From Alisma plantago-aquatica (taxonomy: Eukaryota > Streptophyta > Magnoliopsida > Alismatales > Alismataceae): 64,000 nt of DNA. Below, piece after piece: positions 1-10,131 of this stretch. How positions within the stretch are numbered: the first letter of the stretch is position 1; each line of letters opens with the position of its first letter. The position numbers and the translations under genes are program-made. Where the stretch lies: the NCBI GenBank assembly GCA_963693085.1, contig OY856412.1:344301457-344365456 (forward strand). Reading direction: 5' to 3'. The notes under the pieces were generated by a model that was not told where the DNA came from, did no database searches, and was given only the letters and a program-made list of their open reading frames with translations.

Positions 1-2160
1 ACTTAGGACTCTAACATAGTACATGTCCAACTTAGAACCTTACCCAAGTTTCCATCATCTCTCTCTGCATTCACGGGCTGACTTTCATCCTTTCATAGGG
101 GTCATGGTGACCTTCCTACCTTGGTCAGGCACCATACTGGTTACCTCCATGGTAACACATCCATATGCACTTAGAGATGGTTATATATGGGTCTACAAGT
201 TCATTCTCATACTATGTACTTTTCACTTAGCTTATCAAGATCCTATGAGACCTCTTAGGGTTTACTCAAACCATACAAAAGATGATTCATACCCTAAAAA
301 AGGGTCCTCTCCTAGGATGGGAGGAAACTACATATTGATAACAAAGGTCACAACCGTCCTTATGTCTCAGGTTTATTTCCACATGATCATGCTTAACCCT
401 GTCAAGCTACTAGGGCATGTAGCTAGTAAGCAGACCACCTACTAAACCATGAAAGGTCTTCATGATAGGTCATACTTGTTCTCATTCTTCAATATTGGAC
501 CAAGATCATACCTACCCATGTCATCAACTTATACGCGAGGGGTTCATCAAACATACACCTTAACCAAGGGGTTTCCTTTTCCTCCAAACATGAGGGGTGC
601 CATGTTCAAATATATGGAAACTCAAATCTCATCTTGAGCATCATGTAAACCCAACACTACTACTTCCCGTCTTAGGTCTAGGAACCCTAGGTTCACCTTT
701 TTGATGTCCAACTGCATACTCAACCCTGTAACCACGCACCAAGCATCTACAAGGTACACCATGCACTTCCTATTATCATTCTACTTGAATAACACCTCAG
801 GGCAGAGTCCTCCTCAAGGACAACCAACTAATTATAAGGCCTCACAACTTGTTACTAAACCTCTTCATGGTCTAAGGAACTCTTCCTCCTATCCCTAAAA
901 GGTAAACACCTATACCATAGGCACATTGGTACCAACAGTCTCATCCTCTCTCTAGGGTTTAGTTCCTCTAAAGGCAACCAAGATACCATCAGCCTCCAGG
1001 TATCATGCATGAGGCAACAACAACCATCCTCTCAGGTCACATCATCCTCAACTACTCAGGGTTTCTCCTAGCCCACAGTCTAAACTTCCAACCTTCTAGC
1101 TCGGGCCCTGCTCTCTCTCTCTCTCTAGACCTTAACCCTACAAGAACCCTCTCTCTAAGGTGGATCAAGCTGAAAAGCATACAACTGCATGGGAGAAACC
1201 TATGTTCGCCCATGATTATCTAAAACTCTTCATGCTTATCTCATAAGCTATCAAACATACTCTCCTGGCTAGGGTTTAGCCTACTGTCAGCCCTACTGAT
1301 GTACTTTGGGTGCAACTTTGCCATGCTCATATAAGCTCATACAGTTTCTATATGGTCATCACTAACCTCATCAATGGAGGAGTTATCCTTCACCCAAACA
1401 TACACGACCCTTCCCAGGGTTGGGTCGCCAAAGGTACTAGGTCAACCAACCTCACATGGCTCATATCATCATGGGTATCCAAACCAAAAGTATGTCCACC
1501 CACACACATGGTCTAGCATGACATCTAATTCATTGTGGCATCCCTCTCTAACCACCACTTAGGGTTAGGGTTAACATCATCCTTAGAGGATGTACTAGGT
1601 CTCTACCTTTAATGGAGATAGCTGCCTCCAAAACCAACTCTCTACTCCTCCTCCTGACCAGAGGGTCTAACTTCAGGTCTCTCGTGACAACACATGTCAT
1701 ATGACCTAAGCATGCGATTATTCTTTAGTTTACGCTTAAACTATTAAGCTTATGTCCATGACATCTTATAAACATGCTTTTTATTAATTTTAGTGGAGAA
1801 TTTCTTAACCTTATCATGCATACCCTATTCTCAAGAGGGTGAGGAGGAGAGAGAAAACCCTAAGCCTTGTGATCTTAATAGAATTAGGGTTGAGAAGGGA
1901 TGAAAATAGGTGAGAGAGTCCTAAAGGTATCTTATTTTGAGTCAGATCTTAAGACATTGGCCAGGCAGTCACACAGATCCGGGAGTCCTCGTATTCCAAC
2001 TAGCGATGCAGAGGAAAATATTTCCAGCCCTTGAATGTGATCCTTTTCTAGACACCTCTATCTTTTAGAAAATCCTCTAATAACTACCTTGGTTCTATGG
2101 AATTCGTAAAATTTAATAATTACTAAAGGTTAAGTGAGGAACCAATCTTTTGATACCAAA
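1..2160 (-). mobile_element. Internal region of a minus-strand LTR retrotransposon, no coding capacity seen
   Basis: This region lies on the internal side of the LTR at 2161-5049, directly after its primer-binding site when read on the minus strand. A 5' leader and gag would be expected here. No minus-strand frame longer than about 60 residues is present, and the short plus-strand frames look like chance openings. The region is rich in short 'ccctaa/ttaggg'-like words scattered through it, not in a telomeric array. A complete LTR and primer site next to at least 2.1 kb of non-coding interior resembles a large retrotransposon derivative (LARD). A heavily decayed ordinary gypsy element is the alternative. 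The element runs off the left edge, so its other end is unseen. Confidence 0.5.
2148..2160 (-). other. Primer-binding site, initiator-Met tRNA type
   Basis: Read on the minus strand, the bases directly after the LTR end are TTTGGTATCAAAAG. This closely matches the plant retrotransposon primer site TGGTATCAGAGC, which is complementary to the 3' end of initiator tRNA-Met. It fixes the element's orientation (minus) and the LTR boundary at 2160/2161. Two or three mismatches to the ideal site suggest some age. Confidence 0.65.
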
Positions 2161-5049
2161 TGTAGTGACCCCGCCTCCCAGTAACCCCCAATTAAGGGAT
2201 ACCAAGAGGTCAGAGCCGTTATCCCAATTTTTTCAGATCAAAGGTTCAAAAAATAATCAGTAATAATTATGAAATTCTACCATGACAATATTGAAAGCTG
2301 GAATAAAATAACACTTTGCATACCTTTTTAAAAAACTTGGATATCTAACTTCTATCCAGATCTGGACTCCATTCTAACTAATCCTCCTTGTACTTTATTT
2401 CTTATTTTCACAATATTCCATTTTATTGTTTGTCCTTTTCAATTTGTACCTAAAACACGGACAAACAAAATGTCGGTCAGCATAAATGAAAATGCCGATA
2501 AGTGGGGGAAACAATAATCGTACAACTATGATAACAATGTAAGCAACCAAATATCATTTAACAATCAAGGTTACGTTTTAAGCAATACTACTCAATCCAT
2601 ACCTATCCCCTTATCTTTGTGTTGTCCCTACAGTGGACTTGGATACTACCTCTCTCATATGATAGATCCTTATCCCCATGGTCCTACATCATAGGTATCC
2701 ATTACTTAAGGTTGTGGAGTCGCATGGCCCTACCCAAAGGTAGCCCAATCTTTGACTCATGGTGACTTGATGGACCTACCCCATAGGTAGCCATGTACAA
2801 AGTCATCCAATGACCTGATGGACCTACCCCTAGGTAGCCATGTACTAGGTCAATCTATCAAGATACAAATGGGACTAGGATATGAGCTAGTAGGCATATA
2901 TCTTAGGTGATAGTCATATCCACATTATAGTATGCATGAACTAAATTCATCCAACAATTTAATTCAAGCCACCAATGAAAACTTCGAGAATCCTCAGAAA
3001 ACTAATTCGAGATATTCATAAGCGTAACCACATACCCGTGATTGCAAATTTTGAGATACAATCAATCAAGTAGAGAAAACCCAATCAACCAAGAAAGTAT
3101 ACATAGAAATCCTGAAATAAATATAGAAATTTCCTTTTATCAAGATTTATCCAAACCCATCTTGTTTCTCAGGATTTCTATTCCAATTTTAGGGTTTCCT
3201 TTAAAAATAGGGTTTTGCCTCCACTTTTAGTATTATAAACCCTAATTCAACAAAACTACATAAAAACCTTAACTTTCTCATCTTATCACTCCTGACATGC
3301 TTAGGATTATTATTTTATAATATATTTCCATAATCTAAAATAAACATGGTTTTTTTCATTTTTACCCTAAATTAGGGTTTCTAAATGTATTATCATTCAT
3401 ACTTGGTTTAAAACCCTAAAACATGCAATTATTCATCTAGAACAGGTTCAAGTCTACCATTATCATTCAAAAGCTTACTATTACTCAATTTAACCAATTA
3501 AGCATCATAGACTCAACCATTAATCTCAATTAGGGTTTCTAACCTAATTTCAATGCACTTTTCATTAACTTACCATACTTTTGCAATTAGGAACAAAATC
3601 GGGTTTCCAAACTATTTTTTTGTGTTCCTCATATTTTTCTAAGAAACTTTCATATATCAACTTTATTCAGCAGAGCTTCCTAGCAATAGTTATAATTTTT
3701 ATAAAGAAAATCACTTTTTTGAGTTATCTATTATCTTTTAGAAAACTTTCAGTCGTCCGATCCGTGGTCCACTGGACCACACGAAATCCAATGGCCCATG
3801 ATTCTCTTGCTTCTCTTGCAATTAAACTAATGGATTGGGAGAGAACGCCCTTACCTGGATAAAACAAGTGTGAGGTCAAAGGGGTATTTTACCACTCGTC
3901 TTCTTCAACCTCAGGGTGGCTCCCGAGCATCCTAGCCAAGTCAACTCAGGGGTTGACTCTGGCCGTCTGCACGCCTGCGATCATGTTGATGAGTCCAGGA
4001 GCTCCGACCACACTTCACGAACCGGCCCGACCTTTCAATAGGTGGCGGCTTCGTTCCTTCACCACCAGCAAGCCACCGACTCTTGGGCGAGGTCGACAGG
4101 TCGAAGAGGGGGAAGATTAGGGTGATTTCTAGAATTGAACTCTCTAAAACACTCCTCATCACCCTCTGAAGGCTCTGGGATTGAGAGTTGTGACGTTGGT
4201 GCCCTCACAAACCCTCCCCTATATATATGGTCAATGGAGAAGTCCTATTAGATTGGGGATTCTCCCAATCGATGATCAAAACACCCAAAAATAGGGTCTA
4301 GATTCTTCGGAACAATCTCCCGAAGATGATGGACTCATTAGTTCATCGATTTAAAGCACCAAGTGGAAGAAACTCATATTCCTTTTTCCTCTCCCTTTCC
4401 TTCGGTGAATTGGGGTAGGCGATGAGCAGCCGCCCTTGGATTCGTGATCCCCTGGACCACGCGGGACATCCAATGGCTGACTTTGCTCCCCTAATTCTAT
4501 TTTCTTAAAATCGAATTAAAAAAGGTATTTAACAAGGAAACTTTGGAAAATCTTATCTCTCTCCTCGTTTATTCTTTTTCACTCAAATTTTAGAGGAAAC
4601 CCTCTCTTGGCATTATCTACTTGAGTAACAAATATGAAACCCAAATTCCAAAGGAAAATGGTGTTTCCTTCATATGCAAGTTATTCATTAATAAAACCAA
4701 ATTAATTGATATTTCCTCGTTTTTTCCATTATCTTATCATCTTGGATTCTTTGGACCTCAAGGAACCCTAAAGGAATAAAATCCCATCTTGGGAAATATT
4801 GCTTTTTCTTTTCCTTATTTCTTATCCATTTTATTATTTATTCAAATAAATTTCTTTTTCTTTTTATTTCAATTGGGCTTAATAGCCAATAAAGTCCACT
4901 AAGAAAACGAACTTTTGTTTGGTTTATCAAAAGATGCCTAACTATATGAACTAATAAAATTAAAACCTAATTATATAGTGCCCTAATCACTATGGGAAAT
5001 TTCCCAGTGTTCAGAGAGGCTGGATTGCAAAATAAGTAACCTTGTAACA
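2161..5049 (-). repeat. 5' LTR of a minus-strand retrotransposon (about 2.9 kb)
   Basis: On the plus strand the LTR starts TGTAGTGACC, right at the primer site, and ends CTTGTAACA, giving TG...CA termini. Its first several hundred bases, and patches further in, are clearly related to the solo LTR at 17448-20612. Shared landmarks include 'caattaaggga', 'aatgtcggtcagcataaatga' and 'aaaggggtatttt'. A GC-richer block at about 3.75-4.17 kb corresponds to the GC-rich block of the second copy. The left boundary is firm. The right boundary rests on the TG/CA terminus and on its correspondence with the end of the solo copy. Confidence 0.65.
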
Positions 5050-5676
5050 ATCTTGGATGTTAAGTTGTGTACAAAGTCATATACCTACCAGTATATGATG
5101 GTAATTGGGGTAAGTTTCTTCAAAAATCAAATAATAAGTATGTATATGATTGCAATTGAGCTCATATCTATAGTGATATTTGACATCATGATTAAGATAT
5201 ATTATATGATGATTACGAGTTTTATATCCAAGATGAGTTGCCATGGCCATGAACCCTAGATGGACCTAACATTGTAGGTCAGATTTTGAGCCCTTACTAG
5301 TACGTTTCTACCTATTGAGACCCTACTTGTTTATACTCACACTATTTGAGATGTGGAAGGATCCTATAGAGACTGGTAATTTTAGTGATGTAATCAATGT
5401 TATGGGGAACTTGTAGTCAATTTATAGCAGTTTGAGTGGATCACATCAAACAATCCAGGGCATCATAATAGAATAAGTAGCCATCCCATGTAAGGATGTA
5501 TGTTTAAGTAACATGGTGATCTTTTATAACGACATTTAGTTTTATGCTCTAATATTGCATTTACTATTGTTTCTATCTTGTAGAAACTTAGTGTTTATCA
5601 TTATATCTTTCTTTATTACATTGTTAACAATAGGCTTGCAAGCATTGAATGTTATTTCTTTCTACACATTTGTAGG
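5050..5676. other. Unassigned AT-rich spacer
   Basis: This spacer sits between the LTR end and the left terminus of CACTA element 1. I see no convincing coding frame, repeat or RNA gene. The last three bases (AGG, 5674-5676) are the left target-site duplication of the CACTA element. Confidence 0.4.
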
Positions 5677-5690
5677 CACTACTACAGAAA
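5677..5690. repeat. Left terminal inverted repeat of CACTA element 1
   Basis: CACTACTACAGAAA, preceded by the TSD AGG. It is the exact reverse complement of 16622-16635. Confidence 0.95.
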
Positions 5691-5693
5691 CCC

Positions 5694-6190
5694 CATTTGG
5701 CGTCGGTCTTTTAACCCCATTTGGCGTCGGTTTACGACCGACGCCTATGTGGGCGCCGCTAAAGGTCGAACACTTCGGCGTCGGTTTTTTAACCGACGCC
5801 TATTTAACCTATAGGCGTCGGTCTTTTAGTAGAAAACCGACGCCAAAATGGTTCGCGCCACAGAAAATGGCGTCATCTAGGGCACTTTCTGTGTCGGTGA
5901 TTTACTAAAAGACCGACGCCTATATTACATGTAGCGTCAGTCTTTTAGTTGATAACCGACGCATAAAGTGTCCTAGATGACGCCGTTTTCTGTGGCGCGA
6001 ACCCTTTTGGCGTCGGTGATATACCAAACGACCGACGCCTGGTTGTTTAAATAGGCGTCGGTTCGATACGAATATCCGACGCCATTTCCAGGACTGCTTT
6101 GGCCACATCAGGCGTCGGTTATCTATAAATAACCGACGATGTATGTCTTTGCTGACGGTTTTCTATAAATAACCGATGCCTATTTATATT
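5694..6190. repeat. Left subterminal palindrome cluster of CACTA element 1
   Basis: Copies of GGCGTCGGTT and its complement AACCGACGCC occur in face-to-face pairs, each able to form a short hairpin. The clearest is the 24-bp palindrome at 5777-5800. Two larger arms ('gcgccacagaaaatggcgtcat' near 5855 and its inverse near 5980-6000) wrap the centre of the cluster, making a nested palindrome about 150 bp wide. In En/Spm, repeated subterminal motifs are the binding sites of the element's small DNA-binding protein TNPA. A similar role is inferred here from position and repetition. Confidence 0.85.
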
Positions 6191-6204
6191 TTTTTTTTCA
6201 TATC

Positions 6205-6318
6205 AGTTTGCAGGCCTGCTGTGGCTGGTCAGCAGGATGAGAACCTGCAGTTCAGTTTTTTGAACTACAGGTTTACGACATCCATTGATATCAGCCTACA
6301 AACAGGCCGCAAACCTGC
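6205..6318. terminator. Conserved inverted repeat beyond the Ulp1-type gene (candidate 3'-end signal)
   Basis: Outer arms 'tttgcaggcctg' and 'caggccgcaaac' face each other. Between them lies a smaller hairpin, 'gcagttca' against 'tgaactac'. The structure sits between the stop codon of the leftward gene (6443) and the left subterminal repeats. The same arrangement is retained in element 2 at about 23135-23248 despite heavy decay elsewhere. A role in transcript 3'-end formation is inferred from position only; a structural role in transposition is equally possible. Confidence 0.4.
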
Positions 6319-6442
6319 AAAAGTCACAAGCAAAATTCTACACAAGTACATACATTCAGACATCAATTCAATTCTCACATTCACACATATAGAAACATTC
6401 AAATACATGTATTAACATTCAGAAATATTTATTTACAAAGTA

Positions 6443-9400
6443 TCATTCATTATCGCTATCAACATCCCAATTATATCTTACAGTTGCCACTGCTTGTATG
6501 GCTTTTGCCCATTCTTCTCTTACTTCATTTAATGCTTCCATCGTATATGGAGCATGTATATTTTTTAAGCGTTTACCTGTAGTGTTGTCAGTTTTAAACA
6601 CCATCAAAGAGAATGATGTATATATATAAGTAATACTATAAAAATAAGATAAGATTGATATATTTCATACTAACTAATGAGACTATATATAATACCTCAT
6701 GTATGGTATCGATGTCCAATGCGGCATATTTGATAATCATCTGCATAAATCGCATCACATAGTATGCGCATGCCCAGCCATTGTCTTGTGTAGCACACTA
6801 TAAATTGAAACATACAAAATAATACAACTAAGCACAATTCACATCAATAATATATATATTCGAATCGGGAACTTACTTGTACATTCTGCCAATTTATTGG
6901 CTGGTTCTTTTTCCTTGGGACCGTTCCTCCAGCCTTTTTGAATGCATCTAAACCCCTACATGTTAATCTAACACAATAAATTGCATAAGTAAATAGTAAT
7001 GTAATAAAAGATGTTAACGGATATAAAAATGAAATATTTCTCACCAGAATAATGGCATTCTCATTACGTGTCCAATTTTAGTGTTCAATGTACTCCCCGC
7101 AGGATCTAGATAATAAACAGTGAATGTCCCGGGGACAATAACTAGTAACTCCCAATGTCTACCGCTAGAATTAAGAAGTTAACAATTAATAACTCAAAAT
7201 GCAAAATAAAAATGGAATTTTCTTAAGTCCAAATTATAAATAAAGTAAACTTACTTGACATTGAATGGAGCTATTATTATCGTCTTCTTTTGCTGACCAA
7301 AAATTGTAAAAACATCTATACAGTATTGTTGAACATTATCAGGGTCTTTAGCTACCAAACTAATCAATGATGGAATCAAAAATCCCACATGATCAAATGC
7401 AAATTGTTTGCAATGATCTTCGACTAGGTAGCTGCAAAACATATAGGCGTATGCATTAATATATAAGAAACCAGATCACCGGATCTTACACAAGGTATAT
7501 GGATGTATAAACAAGATCTCACCTTATCCATGTCTCTATCATTGATGTATTCAGCCAATCATACATAAACAGCTCAATAATATCTTATATAAATAAAGAG
7601 CTATCGTATGATTGACCTGCATAATCTGCATCTAAAGAAATAATTATAGGGCAATGTACATTATGTGCCCGTAGCCAACATGCCATTCCCCTACAAGCAG
7701 GACCTAATGGGTATGTTAGGTCAGTTGGAACCCAATCGGGTAATGCGGGAAGTGGAAGTGGAGGCCTAGGTGCTCCTGGTGTCTTCTTTTTAACCTGTAC
7801 ATATAATTTCATATCAGTTGACATCATATATACACATTAACAGTCTAAATCAATGTAAATTTATCTTACAATTTCAGTCGTGTAAACGAAATCTGCTTTG
7901 GGCCACAATATCACCCCACCTTCTGCATCAGCAAGTCTATCAATATCCGGGTGGGGATATGGCAATGTAGCTTCTCTCCAATCGGGTAACACACGTATCG
8001 GGCTCACACGAACGTAGCCCTGTGGCATTGGAGTCCCGTGAAACATTGCCCCAGGAAGGGATGGGTAAGCCTGCGCCTCTGCAACAACGTAGTCTTGCAT
8101 TCTTAAGCGGCATGGCTTCAATGCCTACAAATTTACGTAAAGAATATTATACATATATACATATAATCTTAAAAACATAACAACTTGAAAAGACTAACTA
8201 CAATGCCATAAACAATGCTTACACCAGACGTGCTAGGCGATGGGTCTCCAGGATTACTCGCAGTCTGTGCATCAGGAGAAGAGTGGGTCGCCATAGGCGT
8301 ATTGGAAGCCTGAGATGCCTGCCACCGCAGCAATTCTTCCTTGACCTTCTCAGCAACTACATCGTTGATCTTCTTAGCAACTAAATCCTCAACTCTCTTA
8401 TTCTCCTATACATGGATAAAAGAAACATTAGCTTCTTATTAATGAATTTCCTTTTGTAGTAACATTCTAAAAAAAGAATAGGTTACCTCTTCTTGAGAAA
8501 GTCCCGCTCTGGGTTTGCGCTGGGATGGCCCAAAGAATGCTTTGATGCCAACACCAGTGCCTGCACCTCTAACACGTCCAGGATGCTCTGGGTTACCCAG
8601 AGCAACTGTCAATTCATCCCTTGTGCCCTGAGGGATGAACGTGCCTTGTTTCCTCTGCTCGTGCAGCTCCCGCTAATCACCATAAATAGAAATTGGTAAG
8701 TTAACACCACAAATAATCAATATTCAAAAGATTTCTCTAAGAGTTGTATTTTACCATTTTTGCAGCCGCCTCAGCAGTTACAGGCTTCTTTATTTCACCC
8801 TTCTTGTTTTGCCTGCCAGCTATCCAGATATCATGGCGAGGCATGGGTGTGGCAGACTCCTGAGTAGGAGCAGACTCCTGAGTAGCCGCAGACTCCGCCT
8901 ATAGTCTTTGGCGAACGCTTGCATAGCCTTTTGGACACATAGTGTGGTCATGCACATTCAGTGCACGCCTTGCTTTTTGTGCGTCACTTAGGGCCTAGTT
9001 AGTATGCACATTAATGATTTGGTTAGTAGCACTAAATGCTAATCTTGAATAGGTGAATACAATGTATATTAATTAAATTGGGAGTTACGCCTAATACCTT
9101 GAATTCTTCATATTTTCTTGAAGCAACAAATTGTCCCAATCTTCTTTGTCCAAGAAGTTCCGTTGTTCAAGGGATGACTTCTTCTTCTTATCACCCTCTT
9201 TTATGTATTCTCTGTTCAGATTTGTCCTATAATTCCTAAGCATCTTTCCAGCGCGTTGCATCACATTTTTACGATGCAACTTCTCATCCAATGCAAACAG
9301 ATTCTGTAAAATAGAAATGTTATTAACTAGTATCCAAAATAGAATTGCAAATAATAGAATTTGTAATCTACAAAATAGAATTGCAAATAATAATAACTCA

Positions 9401-9893
9401 TGCATAAATCCTTCCATATCAAGTCTTTTTTCCCTTGAGGAACTTTATGCGAATTGTCATACTTAACACCACAATGGCTCCGAGTGGTACACCCAAGATA
9501 GTTCACAAATTATTGCGGTTCACTCCAATTGGATTTCCTCCATTATCAAACTCCACCACCAATTTGGATCCACTACCACTTAGCGCTAATAACTTCTTCA
9601 ACAGAGTGATGCCCCTTTTCTTGTTAAGTGTTTGGTGTTGCGCATCAAGTTGCTCCAGTGCTTCAGTGGGTACAGGTGCATCAACCTAAAATTTGACAAA
9701 AATAAAACACACTAAATTAGCCCAATATAGAAATATATTATATATGACATAACTAGAAGATAATGAATTTTATAGAAATACAGGATATGTTTTTAGAACT
9801 TACATTAGTATCATCGCCATGCTCGTCATGGACAACATGCTCATCATGGACTTCATGCTCATCATGGACATCATGCTCATCATGGTCAGCCAT
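6443..9893 (-). pseudogene. Second CACTA gene: Transposase_24-like plus Ulp1/C48 cysteine protease, 13 exons, broken
   Basis: Exons were modelled from reading frame and GT/AG sites: 9804-9893, about 9404-9685, 9098-9303, 8755-8994, 8487-8672, 8223-8405, 7870-8124, 7523-7794, 7255-7431, 7045-7158, 6877-6955, 6696-6797, and a last exon ending at the stop 6443-6445. Exon 1 encodes a His/Asp/Glu repeat beginning MADHDEHDV. Exons 2-5 resemble plant Transposase_24-type proteins (DEKLHRKNV...LRNYRTNL; VALGNPEHPGRVRG). Exon 6 is a Lys/Glu-rich probable coiled coil. Exons 8-13 form a C48 (SUMO-protease-like) domain with HW (His codon 7155-7157), YYLDP (Asp 7104-7106) and QDNGWAC (Cys 6768-6770). Lesions: one-base losses near 9507 and 9127, a donor reading ATGAGT where element 2 has GTGAGT, a TAG in exon 4, and a TAA at 7585-7587. 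The last intron's acceptor is uncertain. Confidence 0.8.
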
Positions 9894-9904
9894 CTGAAAA
9901 TGTC

Positions 9905-10037
9905 ATTAAAAAGGCAAACATTTAGCATTTCTATTAACTAGAAAAAGGCAAACATTTAGCATTTGTATTAACTAGAAAAAGGCAAACATTTAGCATTTCT
10001 ATTAACTAGAAAAAGGCAAACATTTAGCATTTGTATA
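9905..10037. repeat. 34-bp tandem repeat, about four copies
   Basis: The word 'aaaaaggcaaacatttagca' begins each unit; the 'ggcaaac' anchors at 9913 and 9947 set the 34-bp spacing. Alternate copies differ by one base ('tttcta' versus 'tttgta'), suggesting duplication of a two-unit block. The array lies between the transposase stop and the start of the second gene, so it would be promoter or 5' leader of the second gene. Element 2 lacks this array at the matching place (26821-26960) and instead has short 'gaaacattgaaaaat' duplications. Confidence 0.85.
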
Positions 10038-10131
10038 AACATACATGTCTCTAAAATTGTGATCTTTTATTAATTAACAATCCTTCATTGTGATCTCTGC
10101 GCACATATAAGTCATCATTAGCTTCAATATT

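Noticed and set aside
23..1562. Run of plus-strand frames of 62-140 codons
   Set aside because: They are on the strand opposite to the retrotransposon they lie in, have no recognisable domain, and overlap in different frames.
2148..2160. Initiator tRNA-Met gene fragments here and at 57520-57533
   Set aside because: Only the 3' complement of the tRNA is present, directly next to LTR ends. These are primer-binding sites, with no cloverleaf.
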